Shown here: one piece after another, positions 49,441 to 61,586 of the stretch
How positions within the stretch are numbered: position 1 is the first letter of the stretch
Layout: every line of letters starts with the position of its first letter
DNA from: Strobilurus pachycystidiatus
Lineage: Eukaryota > Basidiomycota > Agaricomycetes > Agaricales > Physalacriaceae
Assembly (NCBI GenBank): GCA_019915135.1
Contig: JAHLMK010000005.1
Span: 930,001-994,000, forward strand
DNA: 64,000 bases
Reading direction: 5' to 3'
Notes under the pieces: model-generated
What the model was told of the DNA's origin: nothing
The model's database searches: none
The model's input: only the letters and a program-made list of their open reading frames with translations
Position numbers and translations under genes: made by a program

Positions 49441-50557
49441 TTAGACCGAACGCTCGTACCCAAGATCATAGGAATTCACGAACGCCTGCCTTTTGTCAGT
49501 ATGATTCGGCCAGATACAAACAGAAACTTACTTCTCCTCTGCCCTCTGCAACCTTGCGATATACATTGTTATCCTGTGATTCGACTGATGTCTCTCCGTG
49601 CGCTATCATCCAGAGATGATAGGACAGCATGACACCGACAGCGAGACAAAGGACTGTCGACAAGACATAGATCAAAATAAAGATCACTGGCGGTACGAAA
49701 TGTGGCCAAGGAACCTGGCAGAGTTGAGAAGTTGTTGATAATATAAAGGTGCGCATACTCGGTAGGTTACACCGAGAGCCGTGAAGAGGGCTTCGTAACC
49801 AAGGACAACCAAGAAAAAGGTTGACAGACAAAGATATGCCATGAACATGATGAAATGGCGTTCGTTGTGAAGTCCTACGCATTGATTGATCCCTGCATCT
49901 CGGTCAGTGGGTGATATAGCAGCGTCAAAGGTCGTGGCGTACACTAATCAATGTTTAGATATCAGTCTACAAAGTGGAATGGGGGACTGACGGGGCAGTG
50001 ATGATCATACTTGAAGACACATTTTTTACATATTCGACAGTGATGCGTTCTCTGCGTTCTCGGAATCGGTTAGGCGAATTATCGGCAGCTTGGACGCGCA
50101 AGGCTCACTTCAGGTTTCCTTTGCCCACATTTCCTGCAGGTCGTGATGCTCGCGCGCGTAACGTTCAGTTTGTCGGACCAGGTAAGAGGTCGCGTCTTGT
50201 GCATTGGTTTGGCCCAGAGGAAGCTGGTTCCAGGGAGTTCCTTAGGCGCGTCTACGAAGCCAGGAGGTACGGTGCAGACGTAGTAGTAGTGACAGAGGAG
50301 ATTGAGGGCAATGAGAGAGCAGAAGGGTCCCATTAGCCATGGATGCGAAAGAGACGGCAGTATCACGTCGACTGTCAGAGCTTGAGATGGAGATTAGACT
50401 ATGACGATGCCGCGTGCTCACAGAAGGCTATTGTTCCCGTGGCAATGAGAATAACAGCAAGGCCAATAAAGTACGGCCCCGCCGCGCCCGTGATCCTGTC
50501 GCCGAGGCGCTCGAGGGCCTTGAAGCAACGGAAGACGGATCTGGAGCAGAACATCAT
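49441..50557 (-). CDS. DHHC-type protein S-palmitoyltransferase with a one-nucleotide exon
   Basis: Seven exons: 50557-50422, 50371-50109, 50051-49992, 49943 alone, 49892-49759, 49714-49532 and 49485-49441. They sum to 822 bases and 273 residues. Four helices flank the Cys-rich catalytic domain: CRKCGQRKPERTHHCRIC, CVFKYDHHCPW and INQCVGLHNERHFIMF. The DHHC Cys takes palmitate from acyl-CoA and passes it to target proteins at a membrane. The C-terminus keeps a TTxE-like SVES plus VNSYDLG. The Trp after DHHCP needs the T at 49943: it is bounded by intron 49991-49944 (gtcagt ... gattag, 48 bp) and intron 49942-49893 (gtacgc ... gatgcag, 50 bp), each with its own branch-like site (tctaaac; cactgac). 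Subfamily is not resolved. Confidence 0.9.
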
Positions 50558-50686
50558 AGTGAGAGAGGGTGTAGGGCAGTGCGTCATTCGAACGTGTCGC
50601 CTGTTTGTCAACAGCATTCAACAAGCTCGGAAGTTCCTTCCACTGCCTCAACCTCGCTCGCTGCTGCTGGTTCACTTCTCGTCATC

Positions 50687-53600
50687 ATGGCGCTCCCAGT
50701 CGTGGAAGAGGGAAAGATGCTTAGCGAGGCCCTCAACACCGTCAAAATACAGGTCCAGCAGATGAAGCGGAATCTCGTATGTGTGCTGCGACTCGGGATT
50801 GGTCACTCGCTCACTGGGCGCTCTAGGAATTGGACCAGCTCATGGACGCCCTCAAGAGCGCTAGCCTGATGCTCGGCGAGCTCCGGACGTCATCGTTATC
50901 CCCCAAGCAGTACTACGAACTCTGTGCGTAATCGCGCCTCGCGCTCATGCCTCGTCTCATTCTCTCGCTAGACATGGCCGTCTTCGATGCATTGCGCCAT
51001 CTCTCCAATTACTTGTATGATGCCCACACCTCCGGTCGCCACCATCTCGCCGACCTCTACGAACTCGTCCAATATGCTGGCAACATTATTCCTCGGCTCT
51101 ACCTCATGATTACCGTTGGCGCCGTCTACATGTCTATACCCGACGCGCCCGTCAAGGAGATTATGAAGGATATGATGGAGATGTCTCGCGGCGTCCTGCA
51201 CCCCATCCGTGGCTTGTTTCTGAGGCATTATCTGAGCGGACAAACTAGGGACCACCTACCTCTTGGTGCCGATGATGGGTATGCTCAATAATCATGCCTT
51301 TGTTATGTGTACTGAACAATATCTAGTCCCCTGGGAAACCTCAACGACTCTATCACCTTTGTCCTGACAAACTTTATCGAAATGAACAAGCTCTGGGTTC
51401 GCCTACAACACCAAGGCCATTCACGCGACCGCGAAAAGAGGGAGATGGAACGACGGGAATTGCGAATCCTTGTTGGGACGAATCTGGTCCGTCTCAGCCA
51501 GCTAGACGGCGTCGACCTCGATCTCTACCAGCGCATTATCCTCCCCGGCATTCTCGAGCAGGTCGTCAATTGCAAAGATGTCATCGCGCAAGAGTACTTG
51601 ATGGAAGTCGTCATTCAAGTTTTCACCGACGAGTTCCACTTGCACTCCCTAGGCCCCTTCTTGACGGCCACCGCCCATTTACATCCCAAGGTCAATATCA
51701 AGTCGATAGTCATCGCACTGATCGACCGCTTGGCTGCCTATGCGGCAAGAGAGGCGGAGAACGAAGACCCAGAGGAGACCAAGCGACAGGAAGAAGCCGC
51801 TGCCAAGAGACTAGCCGAGAAGGTCAAGCTTCAGAAGGCGCGTGCTCGGGAAAATGGGACTGTCTCATCACCGACCACCACTGCAATGTCGGACGACAAC
51901 GCCTGGGGCTCCCCAACGTCACCTACAACCACCACCACCACCACCTCCGAACACGAACATGAATCTGCACCGGAATCCGCACCACAGACGACCACCAACG
52001 GCGTCGACAAAGGCAAGGAGAAGGCAGGTTCTCCTGTGCGAAAGTTCAGAGGTGTACCAGAGGACGTCCAGCTATTCGAAGTCTTTTGGAAACAGGTCGT
52101 GGAGCTCATCAAGGCCCGCCCCGATCTTTCCATCCAGGACATCACCGCCCTCTTTGTATCCCTCACCAATCTCTCGCTCAGCTGCTATCCCGACCGCCTG
52201 GAATACGTCGATCAAGTCCTGGCTTATGCGGCCGAGAAGATCAAGGAATACTCCGACAGTCCAGATCTCCATGCCCAACAAACGAATGCCAACTTGTCGG
52301 CGTTGCTGGTTGCGCCCATAAATTCGTATCAGTCTGTTCTCACCCTGTTAGCCATTCCCAACTATGTCCCTCTGCTAACACGACAACTCTTCTCTACGCG
52401 TCGCTCTATCGCTCAGTCAATAATATCGTCGGTGCTCAAGAACGAAACCATCATCGAAACACCGGAAGACGTGGACGGCGTCCTCGAGTTATGTCACGTT
52501 TTGATAAAGGACCAGACGGATTCGAGTGGCGCTGCAACCAACGGTGCATCCAGCATCAAGGAGTCCCGACGGGGACCATATTCAGTGGAGAGGGAGGAGA
52601 TGGCGGAGGAGCAGGGATGGGTAGCGCGCATGGTGCATTTGTTCCGTGCGGAATCGCTCAGCGTCCAGTTCGAGCTTCTGCAAACTGCAAGACGGCATTT
52701 CGACCTGGGTGGCGAGAGGATGCGTTTCACCTTCCCTGCGCTGATCACGTCGTCTATAAAGCTTTGTAGGCTTTATAAGACGCGGGGGGAGCAGGTTCGT
52801 ATTCTGATTTACTGCCTGTGGCTAGGTATTGATCTTTTGCATAGGAGAAGGACTGGAAGTCACAGGTCGAGAACACTCTCAGGTTTGCTCGCCAGTTGAC
52901 CTCAATACTTGCGACGCAAGTTGAGGCTCCCACTATCGCTTTGCGTCTTTTCCTGCTTGCAGCACAGATAGCAGACGAGTGCGGTTTCGAGGACTTGACG
53001 TATGATCTGTATGTTCAGGCCTTTAGTGTGTACGAGGACAACATTTCCGAATCGAGGGCTCAACTGCAGGCGATAACCTTGATCATCGGGACGCTGTACG
53101 GCGCGAACGTCTTCACGGCGGATAACTACGATACTCTGATCACCAAAGCGGCTCTCCACGGTTCCAAGTTGCTCAAGAAGAGCCATCAAGCGACCGCAGT
53201 TGGGTTGGCCAGTCATCTGTGGTGGCAGGCCTTACCACCGGCCAAGGAAGAGACGGAAGAGGTCAAGGAACAAAAGCCGCCGACGCCCAAGGAGGGCCCG
53301 TTCCAGAACACGAGCAAAGCTGTGAGTTTCATCCAGTCGTCGCTGCGAAGGCTGTTATCTCAATATCCTCCATAGTATCCTTGTCGCGATGGGAAGCGGG
53401 TCTTGGAATGCATGCAGAAGACTATCCGAATCGCAGGGTCGGCCATCGAGGAAATCGTCACTGCGCAACTGTACTGCGACACGCTTGATCAGTACTTATA
53501 CTATCTCGATCACGACGCGCCGGAGGTGAGCCAACTTTGCTATATACATCGTTCGACTAGTGCTGACTTGCCGCGCACTTCAAGGTCACGCCGAAATATA

Positions 53601-53839
53601 TTAGCAGCCTTGTACAATTAATCGCGCAGAAGATAGACGGGATCACATCGCCGGACGTTCATCCTTCGCAGCGTGCGCCGCCCGGTTTGATTGAGGGTGT
53701 CCAGACGCCGGATATGATCATACGGCATTTCCGGAACAGTTTGATTCACATACAGCGAAGACAGAGTGCGGCGACGGATGGACCGTGGACAGAGGTTGAC
53801 GTGGTCGGCGCTGTGCTGAAGATGGGTCTGGGACGGTAG
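50687..53839 (+). CDS. VPS35: Retromer subunit Vps35
   Basis: Seven exons (50687-50776, 50827-50923, 50972-51278, 51327-52794, 52851-53321, 53376-53525, 53585-53839) give 945 residues. The N-terminus ([20 protein letters not shown]) and the PRLYLM motif (103-108), which binds Vps26, are hallmarks of Vps35. The rest is a helical solenoid, with [20 protein letters not shown] and [18 protein letters not shown] in the middle and [20 protein letters not shown] near the C-terminal part that binds Vps29. A low-complexity Thr/Glu/His insertion occupies about 310-345. Retromer sorts cargo from endosomes to Golgi or plasma membrane. Start codons of this gene and the DHHC gene are 129 bp apart. Confidence 0.95.
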
Positions 53840-54184
53840 TACATGCATGGATTGTTTCTTATGATGACACTCGGATATCTCTTTATATATTGACTTCATG
53901 GGTATAACAAACCAACTGACTCTCAGAGTCAGCAGATACTGACACTGGAGGCATGCACTAGGTCAGATCAGGCTGTGTCACTTATGGTGATGGCCAGTCC
54001 AGCCTTTGGTTGCACAGTCCTTCAAGCTCAGATGTTGTGGTCTGACACCACATTGCAAGCCAGTTTGTTGACACCAAACAGCATGTGGATACTCAAGGAA
54101 AATAAATAGGAATTCATTTCACAGGTCGTTGAGGGTGGCTGCAGTCAGACTACCTCATGCTGGGTTGTCAAGGTGAGGAGCTTG
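53840..54184. other. Intergenic boundary between housekeeping block and transposon-rich DNA
   Basis: This contains the VPS35 3' flank. No gene is seen. The base composition becomes more AT-rich from here on. Confidence 0.4.
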
Positions 54185-54631
54185 TGTCATATCCATGCGT
54201 CATGACACAGGATCGGACCAGACCTTCGACTTACTCAGCCAGTCATGTGTCTCCTTGTAACCTCATTAATCATCCATCCTCACCAAGTCTTGCCAAATCC
54301 AGCCGGGCTGCTTGGACCTCCGCCCATGATTCTTTACTCAGCATCTCTACCGCCAAACTTGCCATACTCTTGACCCAGACCATGCTGCCCTTTGCCCAAT
54401 ACGTGTGGACCTCCGCTTGTGATTGTGCTTATCTCCTTATATATCTACCCACTTAGTCTGGTATTTAAGTGCTTGTACTTTACCTATATTTCCTCAGTTT
54501 GAATATCAACTTAGACACTCCAGTCTAGTTTCCTCTTCTTCTTGTCTGACTCAATTTGCGGAACTCTGCTTGTTGGCCAAGACTTACATTCTCCAACTCG
54601 CGTCATCCTTAGGGACCTCTGAGCTCATCCT
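54185..54631 (+). mobile_element. Truncated LTR of an LTR retrotransposon (older copy)
   Basis: The sequence starts tgtcatatccatgcgtcatg and follows the solo LTR at 59401 for about 445 bp, until gagctcatc, where similarity stops. Many differences are C to T or G to A at CpG sites (cacgcg to catgtg, ctcgtg to cttgta), as expected of methylated and deaminated repeat DNA. Confidence 0.75.
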
Positions 54632-56920
54632 CAGCAAAAATTCTGTAGACCACCATCAACCTCAGGGGGCTCTGTAGACCTGTGGAGACCTGTGTAGACA
54701 AGATATGAGTAGAATGTGTCTTGACTATTGAAAGCAGCATTTAGCACATATGGTAACAAATAGATGATTCTTATTAAGACCAATTGACTACAAGTCCGTA
54801 AGATGACAAAGTTTGTTTGATGAAATCAATGAAGCTTTGGATCAAATAATTTTGCCGCAACTTGAACAATCAACAATGGCCACAACATTGCAATGCCTAG
54901 CGATGGCACCCAGCATCGACACATATTTGCCTGGCCAGCCCCAGCGGACAATGTGCCTCCAAAACCTGAGGGTGGCCAAGACGTTGTCTGGTGCTATTGC
55001 AATTGCAAGTGCAAAGGCGGAGCCTGGGTCTCCAAATCTTCCCGGAGAAGACATCATCCATCTACTGTGATGTGTGGGTGCGCCCAGTTAGGAAATGGTT
55101 CAACTGATTCTTGATTGTGTGACAGGACAACAATGATGACCCCAGTGATGTAGAAATAGACATTGCCACAAACCAACATGATGGTCATCAGCCTGCTCGT
55201 TAGGACCTGAGCCGGCACTCTCACGTGCTCCAGCTCATACAGCGCCCGATGGCAGCTGCACACCTCCATATGTGAATCCCATGTCCCAAAGCCATCCTCG
55301 GGGTGGAGGCCAGGAGACCTTCCAGGCACTCTGCCTAGCAAGACTCCTGTCCATATTGTCTAGCCGTTGTCTTACTCAACGGTAGACCCATTGTGTCGTT
55401 GTGGATCCTATTCACCTGCGCCACTCATTACACTCCATTGGGGTAGCGATACACAAGCGGGGATCAATGTCTAGCACCCTCAGTGCATAGACAACAATCC
55501 AACAGTGACTGCACTATTGCCTCATCCTCGACGAGAGCAAATGTACAGCCAGTGTCCAAGAGATTCATCCATATTTATCCCTAACCCACTCAACAGAGAT
55601 CCCCACGGGATACCATCAATGAGAGCAAGCGTCCAGTTGCATGGCATGTTGACGGCGTACTCAGTGACGCAAGGACAATCCTGTGGCAAGAAGATAGTGG
55701 AGAGGGAGGAGAAGATGACAAGTAAGAGTACGATTCAGCAGAGAGTGAAGCGTACAATGAGAGAGGGCCTCTTGGAGAGCAATTACCCAATGGCAGAGGC
55801 AAGATGCCAAAAGATACTGCGAAGGAATATACAATAGCGCAGATGCAATAATGTCCAGCTCTGAAGTACATGGGGAAATGTACTTTGACTTATATACTGT
55901 TCTAGTGCTCCAAATTGGTTACTGACTGAGTCAGAGCTCCCACTGCGTCGGATGCGATGAAAGACACTTAATCCACTGTTTCAAGGGGCGGGACGCCCGA
56001 TCGGCGGGCTGCCATTGGTTGGGAGGGCGGGAATGGAGGGAGCATGCGCTCATGCGCCTAAGTATAGACTTGGCTCGAGTCATAGGTTGCCAAGAAGTTC
56101 CTGGGATGACTCCGGAGACTCCTGAATGAGTCAGAGCGGGTAAAGGGCGGGATCTCGCCGCTCCCCATGCTGCAGCGACTCCTGAGTGAGTCAAAGCGCC
56201 CAATGCAGTGGGATGATGTTCTGGAGGCGCCCTGATCCTTCTGGGACCTTCTCCATGGTTCTACAACCTTCTCCTGCGGTCCAGAGGCTCTCCAAGCGTC
56301 GAGTTTTAGTGTTGTGACTTCTCCTTCAATAGATATCCCTCTAGATGACTCCACGAGTCTCTAGAGCGATTCCTGGTAGTGGTACCTTGTGTGTGCTTCC
56401 TTCTTGAGTGCTGTAGCTGTTTCTGAGTGTTGTGGCCATTACAACAATGTGTGCAATGGTCTGAGAAGTGATTCAAGACCAAGAGAAGCTACTGTCATGC
56501 TGTGACAAGTACCGGTTCCCTGATGTTCACATTGATCCACTATGAGAGTATGCGCAGATGCTCCCGGAGCTCCTGATGCGTCTAAACTTTGTCATCATCC
56601 TGCTTTACTTCCTAGTAGAGTTTCTGTGGCATGGAAGATAGATCATAAATGTGTATGCAGCCATTGCGACCCAGAGTTGTGGCTGTGACAATGAGCCGTG
56701 TGGCTGTGTAGATGAGACAAATGGTCTGCCTGGAGACGCATCAGGACACTGCTCAACACAAAGGACACAATGACGACAATAATGCGTACATTGTAAGTTC
56801 CTGCTTACTCATAAGTACGAATTGTTTCATTGACAGTAACATCACAACGTGCAATGCATAACCAAGCAGCAGAGCTTTGCGACGCGCTCAATGCACGCTA
56901 GAGATGTCCATGAATATATA
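54632..56920. other. Decayed interval without intact genes
   Basis: On the minus strand near 54842-55341 there are fragments of hydrophobic coding character (for example LEHVRVPAQVLTSRL), perhaps the remains of a membrane protein gene, but stops and frame breaks interrupt them. A motif close to ctga-tgagtca-agc recurs near 55923, 56112 and 56178. Nothing intact was found. Confidence 0.3.
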
Positions 56921-57180
56921 TTCAAGTATATTCTTATTCATGCACATGAATAATCCCCCCTTTAAGGGTCATAATTGTTATTTATAAATATACTTTTAAT
57001 CTTATTTGTCAACTTAATTTTTTTTGCAAATATTGCAATTATATTCATGAATATTTACAAATATTTAAGTATAATTAACTCAATATCACAATTAAAGTTA
57101 TTAAATAACTTATAAATCATTCAATCAGCATCTAAAATTATCATAAAATTGTCTTTAATACTGGAAATTTAATATTCACT
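56920..57180. repeat. AT-rich island with attcatgaata motifs
   Basis: This is a strongly AT-rich stretch with repeated tgaatat, attcatg and aaatatt words. A similar island lies at about 59000-59130 (attcttattcacaaatata, tattcatgaataag). The two lie in roughly opposite orientation and may be the ends of one decayed element about 2.2 kb long. Confidence 0.4.
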
Positions 57181-58242
57181 GTTTTTTCTGCTTTCTATCA
57201 GACATCGTATGGGTGGGGTGTCAGTGACATATAGTTAGCTAGTTCAAGTATATCTGGGTGTATACTTGTAACTACCCCTGATGTGATAGATTTAACGGTC
57301 TGTTTGATGCTGCTCAGGTCAGCACGCTCATGACATTTACACCTATTTAGTTGCAGACAATCTTTACCTGTCTAAAATGCGATACTTCAGCTATAATTTT
57401 GGAGAGCTGAAATACATCAACTAACACATTAAGGCTACTCAGATTATATTCCGTACCTATCACTGTCCCTGAATGAGATTTGATATATAAGACATGCCAG
57501 GCAACTTGTACCAATTGTGGTCGCAGGTATGAGGTTGCAGCGTCAGTCCCACTTGCCAGTTGGTGAATGATACTCTTTGTGCGCATCATTTTTTTGTTAT
57601 TCTATCTGCTTATTCATTCCATGACTATTTATAAAAGGTTTATGTCAATCAGATTCTTATATATTAAGTGCTATCGTCAAACTTTCCAAATTTTTGAGCT
57701 CACTGTCATTTCCCCATTAGAAAACTGTATGAGCCTCCGTACCAACAATGAGCAGAAACCCTAACCATAGTCTTAATCTCAAGACTGTGACAAGCTCAAA
57801 CTGTCTCTTTCATGTATTTAAGTATCAAATGTGAAATGGAAAAATATTGTATAATAAGAGAATAAGTAGCTTCTAGGTAATAGAGAAGAGTACAGTAAAT
57901 ACGAGAGCAAATAAAAATTTGTCTTTGACTGTTTCATGTGTTTCAGGTTTCAGCTAGGAGGACAGAGCGGGGTGGCATTGCCAGTATAGCTTCAGGTGAA
58001 CGTGGTTATTTTGGGATCTATAATGTCATGACAAGTAGACTATCATGATTCTGTACAGCTCAAGTAATAAAGATGATCATCATGGCTATAAGGTACCGAT
58101 ACTTTGAGTGTCAACAGTCTTTTACCCACAATTATAATTGTCATGTAGTCTTATGCGTTATACGGTCCAATGCCGAATAGCTTGATCTGTTTCACTGTCT
58201 AAGGACTCTGTCTGTTACTAGTCTGTAGATTACCTATTTGTA
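57181..58242. other. AT-rich DNA, no gene seen
   Basis: Only short open frames without family motifs are present. Confidence 0.4.
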
Positions 58243-58947
58243 AGGTTTTAAAGTCCAGTTCATGTAGACCGGTAAGACCGGTGAACTGGACCAAACTGGA
58301 CCGGTCACATGATCAGTCCAACATGAACCGGTCCTACCGGTCCTACCAGTCCCGGTCCTAGGTCCAGGGCTCAACCTAGATTTATTAGGACTGGTAAAGA
58401 CTGGTCTAAGACTGGTTTAGACCGGTCTATTCAGGGCTCAGTTAGGACCAGTCAAATGTTCACTAAAAGGGTCGTTATATGTGAGTTTATGGTAAACTTA
58501 CCTTGACTCAACCGGTGCAATGGTAAACTTATCCTCATTAAGGTGTTCTTATGGTAAACTTTTCATGACTTATATACTCATATGATACATTTAGCTGCAC
58601 AGACTCTCTCATATTTCAAAAATTCATCTTACTGTGACTAAAACATATCATACAAGCCTAACAAGTTATTAATTTAACTATCATATATTATCTGATCTAT
58701 GTGATTAACTTATATGATGGTAAACTTACCAAAAAAATTTGCAAAATATAAGTTTGAGCTTATAATGATATGGACCGGTCCTAGACCGGTTTAGGACCGC
58801 AAACTGGACTGATTAGGACCGGTTTTTGCGGTCCTCATCAGTCCAGTCCTAGGTTCAGCCAGATTTGAGGATTTTGTGGACCGGACCGGTCCCCAGTCCA
58901 TGACCTCAGAGGTCAAAAGACCGGACCGGACTGGACTTTTAAATCCT
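58243..58947. mobile_element. ACCGGT-rich element with terminal inverted repeats
   Basis: The left end aggttttaaagtccagttc and the reverse complement of the right end aggatttaaaagtccagtcc match with few changes, forming inverted termini of about 20 bp. The palindrome ACCGGT occurs at least ten times, mostly near the two ends. The centre (about 58470-58760) is AT-rich and has four copies of atggtaaactt. I see no transposase. It looks like a non-autonomous DNA transposon. A target duplication was not found. Confidence 0.55.
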
Positions 58948-59395
58948 AGCCTATCCGACTTCTAGCAGAAAGCAGAAAACGCAGTGATTGTCAAATATTC
59001 ATGAATGAATTGAGGATTATGTGAGCTTGAAGGTCCATATTCTATATTTGTCAATTTATTCTTATTCACAAATATAATATATTCGTCATATTCATATTCA
59101 TGAATAAGATTAAAAATTTATTTGTCAAGACTGGTGCCTAAATACTAAGGCAACCATTCAAGTCACACAAACAAGACGGAGAGAAGAGATGGAGATTGAG
59201 ATATAAGATGTGGAGAAGTGTGTCAAGCTACAACAGTACTAAGAGCGACCGAGCAGTGAGTAGACAAAGAGAACAGACTGAGAAATTTAAAGGGAAAAGA
59301 GCTACTATATATATACAAAGTTCGTGGTTGTATAGTAAGAAAAGAACAATACGACAATAAGAAGTCCTAATGTGACGAGACAATAGGTGGGCCAA
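58948..59395. other. AT-rich spacer, no gene seen
   Basis: This includes the second AT-rich island (about 59000-59130). Confidence 0.35.
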
Positions 59396-59400
59396 AGTAG

Positions 59401-60214
59401 TGTCATATCCATGCGTCATGACACAGGATTGGACCGGATCTCCGACTTACTCAGCCAGTCACGCGTCTCCTCGTGACCCCATTAATCATCCATCCTCGCC
59501 AAGTCTTGCCAAGTCCAGCCGGGCCGCTCAGACCTCCGCACGTGATCCTTTACTTAGCATCTCTACCGCCAAACTTGCCATACCCTTGACCCAGACCATG
59601 CTGTCCTTTGTCCAATACATGTGAACCTCCGCTTGTGATCTTACTTATTTCCTTATGCATCTACCTACTCAGTCCAGTATTTAAGCGCTTGTACTTTACC
59701 TATGTTTCTTCAGTTCGAATATCAACTTAGACGCTCCAGTCTAGTCTTTATCTCCTCTTCTTGTCTGAACTCAACTTGCGGAACTCCGCTCGTTGGCCAA
59801 GACTTACATTCTCCAACTCGCGTTGTCCTTACGGACCTCCGAGCTCATCACTTGTCTCTTTCCTCCGGGTTTGCTCTTCCTTGGCGGACCCCCGGATTCA
59901 AGGCTCGATTCAAGGGACCAACCTGCTGAACGCAGGCAGCCCTGGTTCCGGACCACTGACAATCCTCAAGACCGGGCCCCCTGCAACTCTCACCACAACC
60001 GAGGGATAGCCGGACTACCGCTTGACGGGGATCCATAGGATTGTAGGTGTGGAAACACGTGCCAATACAGAATAGGTAAACCTTTTACCTTTTCTTTCTT
60101 TTAAACACTTCTACGCTTATTCTTTCATAGGCTTGGAGCACCGCTTGTGCTGTGCTTACCGAGAAATCCGGTTTCGGACATCCGATTGACTTGGTCTGGG
60201 GCACGGTCTTAACA
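59401..60214 (+). mobile_element. Solo LTR (814 bp) with 5-bp target-site duplication
   Basis: The element begins TGTCATATCC and ends GGTCTTAACA, so it has TG...CA ends. The five bases agtag stand both immediately before (59396-59400) and after (60215-60219). No internal retrotransposon sequence is present, so the provirus was lost by LTR-LTR recombination. A tatttaag box near 59679 may be its promoter. A truncated relative lies at 54185. By general form it resembles LTRs of Ty3/gypsy-type elements of fungi. Confidence 0.88.
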
Positions 60215-60464
60215 AGTAGAGACAATAGCCGATCCGGAGTGGACCCAGGTGATCATCAGATTACTAATGAACAGATTTAGGCAATGTTAAGACGATGGAT
60301 GCCAAGGGAATGTGGGCTAGGCCCAAGCTGAGGTGAATGCAGAGATGGGAGAATGTGGCGATATTGGGAGTGAAGACGCAAAGGAATAGACATGAGCACG
60401 AATGTCGGATATTTTTGGATATTTCAATTATATTCATATCCGACATCCAAAGATATTCGAATGT

Positions 60465-60516
60465 CAGATGTCGAATACCTCTCAGATGTCGGATACCTCT
60501 CAAATGTCGAATGTCC
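60465..60516. repeat. Three tandem 18-bp units
   Basis: cagatgtcgaatacctct (60465-60482), cagatgtcggatacctct (60483-60500) and a partial caaatgtcgaatgtcc (60501-60516) follow one another. The preceding stretch (60403-60440) has related gtcggatat / atatccgac words in inverted order. Confidence 0.75.
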
Positions 60517-60952
60517 ACTTTCTGAGCAGACATTTGAGACATGATAGTGTGAGCTGTAGTATATGAGTGTTTTGTGTTAGCTATGTGACTCTAATTGATA
60601 TTTACACACAGTGTAATATCATAACTTCATAGTAGATATGGTTTCAGGCTGCTCTTGATGCAATATTATGCCAACACTCATGGATATTCAGATATATTCA
60701 AATATATTTGGATGAATATTCCGCTTCTTGTTGTCCTTGTCAACTGAGTCTGGGAACAGGGAACAGTGTCTGCATCTGCTTGGGGTGCAATACGTACTCT
60801 GTCCCTTCAACCATTCCGCCCGCTACGCCTCTTCACGGCGCCCTCTGCCCGTGTTTCCGTATCTGCACCGTTTGAGTGAGAGCCGTCAATGTGCAAGATC
60901 CCAGGATTGTCGTGGCTGAAGGCAAGAGATAGAAAGACCCAGGTAGGATATG

Positions 60953-61015
60953 ACGTGTTTCAACCTTAGGATTCGTGCAACCTTAGGATTCACAAATCCT
61001 AAGGTTGAAACACGT
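60953..61015. repeat. Perfect 21-bp inverted repeat with a third copy in the loop
   Basis: 60953-60973 (starting acgtgtttcaacc) is the exact reverse complement of 60995-61015. The 21-bp loop holds another caaccttaggatt, in the orientation of the left arm. It may be a transposon end or a young foldback insertion. Confidence 0.8.
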
Positions 61016-61110
61016 TATCAGGCCCTTGTTCAATCAGGAAAACTTATCATCAATCATTATTTTGCTTCCTTTCTCCCATTTTCTCTCTGTCATTTTGGGG
61101 GTTGTTCTCT

Positions 61111-61586
61111 CTCAATGGTTCCTCAACTCCGTGATGCAGCATCTATGCGCCAGTCAGTGACAGCATCAAGGCCATCATGCTCTCCTACTCCTCTGTCCCT
61201 TCTTAGACCATCTAGACCATCAGTCTCGCCTCTACCAAGACCAGTAACGGTACCTCCTCCTAGTGGGGAGCTTGTGTCGATTCCCAACCGTCACACAGTC
61301 TTTTCTGATGTCTATAAGGTTTGCAGCCACCCACTGCAACCTAAAGGGCTTGCTGGACCGATCTATATTCTACGGAGATTTTACCAAGGAGGGCATGCTA
61401 GAGCTTCTGTCGCGTGTCGGAACCATCAATCCTTACGATGCTAAAGGTAAATCTTCAAATGCTCATCTCTCAGTCATCCTAACTGATCAATCAGGCGACT
61501 TACTTCTTGATTCCAACAATGAGCCCATAGTGTTCATGCAAAATAAGTGTGGGGACCCATCTAAGCCTGACATCTTCAAAACATGA
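61111..61586 (+). pseudogene. Decayed gene of unknown family
   Basis: One frame opens with MVPQLRDAASMRQS and a Ser/Pro-rich stretch, then reads IPNRHTVFSDVYK. The natural continuation (LKGLLDRSIFYGDFTKEGML, then LLSRVGTINPYD, then DQSGDLLLDSNNEPIVFM) lies in another frame, so a frameshift near 61318 separates them, unless a 28-bp stretch is an unusually short intron. It lies in transposon-rich DNA. I do not recognise the family. Confidence 0.4.

Noticed and set aside
60465..60516. CRISPR array
   Set aside because: The units are contiguous tandem repeats without spacers, in a eukaryotic genome.
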